Shown one piece after another: positions 5,596-9,127 of a stretch of 9,127 nucleotides of DNA (positions are counted from its first letter, which is position 1; each line of letters starts with the position of its first letter). Source of the DNA: DATKKX01 sp035542775. Lineage in GTDB: Bacteria > Planctomycetota > Phycisphaerae > UBA1845 > UTPLA1. Where the stretch lies: positions 1-9,127 of the forward strand of contig DATKKX010000373.1 of the NCBI GenBank assembly GCA_035542775.1. Direction: 5' to 3'. The notes beneath the pieces are model-generated. The model saw only the letters and a list, made by a program, of their open reading frames with translations, had not been told where the DNA came from and searched no databases. The translations under genes and the position numbers were made by a program.

Positions 5596-5628
5596 ATGAG
5601 GCGTCTCTTTGACGGGACACAGCTATGA
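5596..5628 (+). other. Possible 10-codon leader ORF overlapping the gyrA start
   Basis: ATG at 5596 opens a ten-codon frame (MRRLFDGTQL) whose TGA stop at 5626-5628 overlaps the gyrA ATG as ATGA. A GGAGG sequence precedes it but only two bases away, too close for an ideal ribosome-binding site. gyrA itself has no clear Shine-Dalgarno sequence, so coupled translation is conceivable. It may be chance. Confidence 0.2.
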
Positions 5629-8378
5629 CGGACCAGCAACAGCCGGCGACGGAGCAGAACCCAGAGAACTTCAAGAACCTGCCGATCGTGGACGAGATGC
5701 AGGATTCCTACCTGCGCTACGCGATGAGCGTGATCGTGGCGCGGGCCCTGCCGGACGTTCGGGATGGCTTGAAGCCTTCGCAGCGCCGCATCCTGACGGC
5801 GATGCACGATCTGAGGCTCGGACCGCGAACGGCACATCGTAAGTGCGCCAAGATCGCCGGCGACACGACCGGCAACTATCACCCTCACGGGGATGCGGTG
5901 GTCTACCCGACCATGGTGCGGTTGGCCCAGCCGTTCAACATGCGATATCCGCTGATCGACGGCCAGGGCAACTTCGGCTCGATCGACGGGGATCCGCCGG
6001 CGGCCATGCGATACACGGAAGCGAGGATGGCTCCGCCGACGATGGAGATGCTGGAGGACATCGACAAGGAGACGGTCGATTTCGTTCCGAATTACGACGA
6101 GACGCGGACCGAGCCGACGGTCCTGCCGGCGAAGTTCCCCAACCTGCTGGTGAACGGCAGCACGGGGATCGCCGTTGGAATGGCGACCAACCTGCCGCCG
6201 CACAATCTGGGCGAGATTTGCGATGGCCTGGTGGCGTACATTGCCAATCCGAACATTACCGTCGAGGAGCTGATGCGGATCGTGCCGGGTCCGGATTTTC
6301 CGACGGGCGGCCTGATCTGCGGCCGGCAGGGGATTGTGGAGGCCTACACGCGCGGGCGGGGTTCGCTGATGCTGCGTGCGCGGACACACACGGAGGAGAT
6401 GAAGGGCGGGCGGAAACGGATCGTGGTGGATGAGATTCCGTTCGGGATCTTGAAGAACACCATCACCGAGAGGATCGCGGAGTGCGTCAAGGACGGGCGG
6501 CTGAACGAGGTCAGCGACGTTCGCGACGAATCGGACCGCAAGCATGCGATTCGACTGGTCATCGAGTGCAAGACGGGGGCCAACGAAGAGGTAGTGCTGA
6601 ACAAGCTGTTCCGGCACACGCCGCTGCAGACCAATTACGCGGTCATCAACATCGCGCTGGTCGGCAAGCAGCCGCAGACGATGTCGCTCAAGCAGCTCAT
6701 GGAGCACTACATCGATCACCGCAGGGAGGTGATCACGCGGCGGACGAGGTTCCTCCTGCGCAAGGCGAGGCAGCGGGCCCACATCCTCGAAGGTTTGATT
6801 CTGGCGGTCGGCGATATCGACGCGATTATCGAGCTGGTCAAGTCGTCGGACAATCCGGAGACGGCAAAGGAGCGGTTGATGGCCCGGGTGCTGCGCCTGC
6901 AGGAGTCGGCGGCGCTGGCCAGAATGCTGCCGGCGCAGTTCGTGTTGCGGGCGTCGACCAAAGATCAGCATTTGACGGCGGTTCAGGCGGGGGCGATTCT
7001 GGCGATGCAGTTGCAGCGCCTCACCGGGCTGGAAGTGGAGAAGCTGGCCAAGGAATACAGCACTCTGGTGGAGGAGATCGAGGGTTACCAGAAGATTCTG
7101 GGCGATCCGGCGCTGGTTTTGGACATCATCCGCGAAGACCTTTATGAGATGAAGTCGAAATACGCCGACAAGCGCCGCACGGAGATCACCGGGGCGGTCG
7201 GCGAATTCGTGATGGAGGACCTGATCGAAGACGTCCCCATGGTCGTGACCATCTCGCACGAGGGGTACATCAAACGGACCTCGCCGGACATCTATCGCCG
7301 CCAGGGTCGCGGCGGCAAGGGCGTCAAGGCGAGCGACACCAAGGAGGGAGACTTCCTGGAGGATCTGTTCGTCGCCGGTACCCACGACTACCTGCTGTTC
7401 TTCACGAACCGCGGCCGGGTCTATTGGATGAAGGTCTACGACATTCCCGAGATGGCCCGAACAGCGCGGGGCCGATCGATCGCCAATCTGCTGAAGATGG
7501 GGGACAACGAGCGGTACACTGCGGTGTTGCGGGTCAGCGGCTTCGAGGAGAAGTTCGTATTCTTCGCGACGGCCAAAGGAACGGTGAAGAAGACGGCGCT
7601 GGGGGCGTTCTCGCGTCCGCGACCCAGCGGGATTATCGCCATCGACCTCGACCCCGACGATTCGCTCATCAACGTGGGGCTTACCGAGGAGAATGACGAG
7701 ATCGTTCTGGGCACGCGGCTCGGCATGGCCATCCGGTTCAAACAGAGCGACGTGCGGGCCATGGGCCGGGCGGCGGCGGGCGTGAAGGGCATTACGCTGA
7801 AGCGGGACGATCTGGTGGTGGACATGGTGGTGATCCGGCCGGGCATGGATGTGCTCACGGTTTGCGAGAACGGCTTCGGCAAGCGAACAGACATCGAGGA
7901 GTATCGGCTGCAAAAGCGGGGCGGCAGCGGCGTGATTAACATCCGCGCCACCGAGCGGAACGGAGTGGTTGTCGCATTGAGGGCCGTCAAGGACGAAGAC
8001 GAGCTGATGCTGATCACCGCCAACGGCATCATGCTGCGAACCGCAGTATCGCAGACACGGGAGATCGGGCGCGCCACGCAAGGCGTCAAGCTCATCCGCG
8101 TCGAGGAAGGCGACAAGGTGGTGTCGGTGGCCCGCATCGCCAAGGAGGACGACGTGGGAGGGGGCGATGCCGGGGAGTCCCTGGAGGGCGAAAGCACGCC
8201 GACCAGCGCGGGCGGAGAGCACATTTCCGATGCTCCCGCCGGCGAATCGGCGGCGGTGTCCCCGGACCAGGCGCAGCCCGACGAGGGGCTCGTTCAAGAC
8301 CGGCCGGCCGAGGTTGAGGATGAGGCCGGGCAGAGGCCGGAGCGCGGACCGGAAGAGGGGCAGAATGCGGAAGACTGA
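5625..8378 (+). CDS. gyrA: DNA gyrase subunit A
   Basis: The 917-residue product is a complete GyrA, the DNA breakage-reunion subunit that with GyrB introduces negative supercoils using ATP. The N-terminal domain carries YLRYAMSVIVARALPDVRDG (29-48), HPHGD (86-90), and AAMRYTEAR (126-134) with catalytic Tyr130. The GyrA box QGRGGKG (560-566) opens the C-terminal DNA-wrapping beta-pinwheel, arguing for gyrase rather than topoisomerase IV. Residues equivalent to E. coli Ser83 and Asp87 are Ala91 and Pro95, so the quinolone-binding pocket is atypical. From about residue 840 the protein ends in a 78-residue Glu/Asp/Pro/Gly-rich tail. Length is slightly above the 875 residues of E. coli GyrA. The start at 5625 gives the expected short N-terminal arm but has only a weak ribosome-binding site. 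gyrB is not in the window; comF follows with an overlap. Confidence 0.97.
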   Translation: MTDQQQPATEQNPENFKNLPIVDEMQDSYLRYAMSVIVARALPDVRDGLKPSQRRILTAMHDLRLGPRTAHRKCAKIAGDTTGNYHPHGDAVVYPTMVRLAQPFNMRYPLIDGQGNFGSIDGDPPAAMRYTEARMAPPTMEMLEDIDKETVDFVPNYDETRTEPTVLPAKFPNLLVNGSTGIAVGMATNLPPHNLGEICDGLVAYIANPNITVEELMRIVPGPDFPTGGLICGRQGIVEAYTRGRGSLMLRARTHTEEMKGGRKRIVVDEIPFGILKNTITERIAECVKDGRLNEVSDVRDESDRKHAIRLVIECKTGANEEVVLNKLFRHTPLQTNYAVINIALVGKQPQTMSLKQLMEHYIDHRREVITRRTRFLLRKARQRAHILEGLILAVGDIDAIIELVKSSDNPETAKERLMARVLRLQESAALARMLPAQFVLRASTKDQHLTAVQAGAILAMQLQRLTGLEVEKLAKEYSTLVEEIEGYQKILGDPALVLDIIREDLYEMKSKYADKRRTEITGAVGEFVMEDLIEDVPMVVTISHEGYIKRTSPDIYRRQGRGGKGVKASDTKEGDFLEDLFVAGTHDYLLFFTNRGRVYWMKVYDIPEMARTARGRSIANLLKMGDNERYTAVLRVSGFEEKFVFFATAKGTVKKTALGAFSRPRPSGIIAIDLDPDDSLINVGLTEENDEIVLGTRLGMAIRFKQSDVRAMGRAAAGVKGITLKRDDLVVDMVVIRPGMDVLTVCENGFGKRTDIEEYRLQKRGGSGVINIRATERNGVVVALRAVKDEDELMLITANGIMLRTAVSQTREIGRATQGVKLIRVEEGDKVVSVARIAKEDDVGGGDAGESLEGESTPTSAGGEHISDAPAGESAAVSPDQAQPDEGLVQDRPAEVEDEAGQRPERGPEEGQNAED

Positions 8379-9127
8379 TCCGCGGTTGATGCCCCGAGGC
8401 GATGCATCGTTCGGGAAAGCCGTGGCCTTTGAAAGATGGCTACACCTGGCGGGACGCTGTGTTGCGGACCTGGTGCTTCCGCGGGTTTGTGCCGCGTGCG
8501 GAAAGAGCGTCGCCGGGAACGACAGCGAATTGTGCGGTGATTGTTGGCGAGAACTCAGCCTGAGCGTCGGGGGGTCTTATTGCGAGAGTTGCGGCGTCGA
8601 TCGGGTTTCATACCTGCTGTCAGACGGACGCTGCACTGACTGCCGGGCGCGAAAGGCCCGCCTGCGCCTGGATGGTTTTGCCCGCGTGGGTCGGTACGAC
8701 GGCGCTCTGAGGCAGTTGATCCTGAGTTTCAAACGTCGTTTTGTTCTGGACAGGTTGCTGGGGCGCCTGCTGAGCCAGGCCATCCTCGGCCGATTCGATC
8801 CCGCCGAAGTTGATCTATGGGTGCCTGTTCCGGCACATTGGCGTCGCCGGTTGACCGTGGGATTCCATCCGACGGCTCTGTTGGCTCGCGCATCGGTGTC
8901 GGCCTGGGGGGGTCGTGTCGAGCCGGTGCTGGTGACGAAACGATTCGTACCACCGTTTCACTTGCGGGAAGGGATGTCGGCATCCGATCGGGCCGAGGCG
9001 ATCAAGGGAGCCTTCGGCGTGGCGCGGGGTTACCAATTAAAGGGACGAACCGTTTGTGTGATCGACGACGTAACCACCACGGGGGCGACACTGGGCGAGG
9101 CCAAACGGGCCTTGCAAGCTGCCGGCG
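8365..9127 (+). CDS. comF: ComF family phosphoribosyltransferase (C-terminus cut by window edge)
   Basis: The visible 254 residues have the ComF layout. An N-terminal zinc-ribbon-like region has CxxC pairs at 42/45, 57/60, 73/76 and 90/93. Next come GRYDGALRQLILSFKRR (109-125), WVPVPAHWRRR (152-162) and TKRFVPPFHLREGMSASDR (191-209). The PRPP-binding signature VCVIDDVTTTGATL (230-243) follows, and the end of the domain is cut off. In Bacillus and Haemophilus, ComF-type proteins take part in uptake of transforming DNA; in most bacteria the reaction and substrate are unknown. The start at 8365 has GAGG six bases upstream and lies 14 bases inside the end of gyrA in another frame, so translational coupling is likely. 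An alternative ATG at 8389 lacks a ribosome-binding site. No other competence gene is visible in the window. Confidence 0.93.
   Translation, partial: MRKTDPRLMPRGDASFGKAVAFERWLHLAGRCVADLVLPRVCAACGKSVAGNDSELCGDCWRELSLSVGGSYCESCGVDRVSYLLSDGRCTDCRARKARLRLDGFARVGRYDGALRQLILSFKRRFVLDRLLGRLLSQAILGRFDPAEVDLWVPVPAHWRRRLTVGFHPTALLARASVSAWGGRVEPVLVTKRFVPPFHLREGMSASDRAEAIKGAFGVARGYQLKGRTVCVIDDVTTTGATLGEAKRALQAAG

Noticed and set aside
5520..8297. A very long minus-strand open frame (over 900 codons) opposite gyrA
   Set aside because: It is a shadow of gyrA codon bias: the translation is His/Arg/Leu/Asp-rich with no recognisable domain, and gyrA itself is certain.
1..9127. CRISPR arrays, insertion sequences, phage genes, defence or toxin-antitoxin modules
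   Set aside because: No regularly spaced repeats, transposase or integrase motifs, terminal inverted repeats or recognisable defence domains were seen on either strand.

Overview
The window comes from a GC-rich bacterial chromosome, most likely a member of the Planctomycetota (Phycisphaerae-like lineages are a reasonable guess). This rests on three things: a secreted sulfatase-modifying-factor-fold protein with a PEP-CTERM tail, a rhomboid protease whose N-terminus (IPIRTDSPVRR) resembles planctomycete rhomboids, and a gyrase A with an unusual quinolone-pocket sequence. No 16S rRNA or other phylogenetic marker is present, so the placement is an inference.

Layout. All supported genes from 1 to 4625 read on the minus strand; all from 5101 to 9127 read on the plus strand, with a 475-base divergent gap between. 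In minus-strand transcription order these are: tRNA-Lys(CTT) with a very good sigma-70 promoter; a secreted PEP-CTERM protein with an FGE/SUMF1 fold that lacks the catalytic cysteines; an intramembrane rhomboid protease fused to a C-terminal TPR-like region; then a tight cluster of a stand-alone tandem NIL-domain protein, a four-helix membrane protein of unknown function and a ThiF/MoeB/HesA-type E1-like enzyme cut by the window edge. The last three are separated by only 16 and 28 bases and appear to have their own promoter at about 1680-1688.

The plus strand holds a small TPR protein, then an intergenic region with nested hairpins and a modest terminator, then a complete gyrA (DNA gyrase subunit A) and the start of a comF-type phosphoribosyltransferase gene that overlaps the gyrA stop by 14 bases with its own Shine-Dalgarno sequence. 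No gyrB is present in the window.

Overall this is mostly core-genome territory with no mobile element, CRISPR array, phage gene or defence system that I can support. The items most worth following are the tandem NIL protein next to an E1-like enzyme (a possible sulfur-metabolism link), two palindromes in its leader, the gyrase A residues that replace the usual Ser/Asp quinolone anchor, the competing hairpins between the TPR gene and gyrA, and the cysteine-less SUMF1 fold. Several genes have long upstream open extensions (one even runs through the tRNA), so start choice matters here and is argued for each gene.
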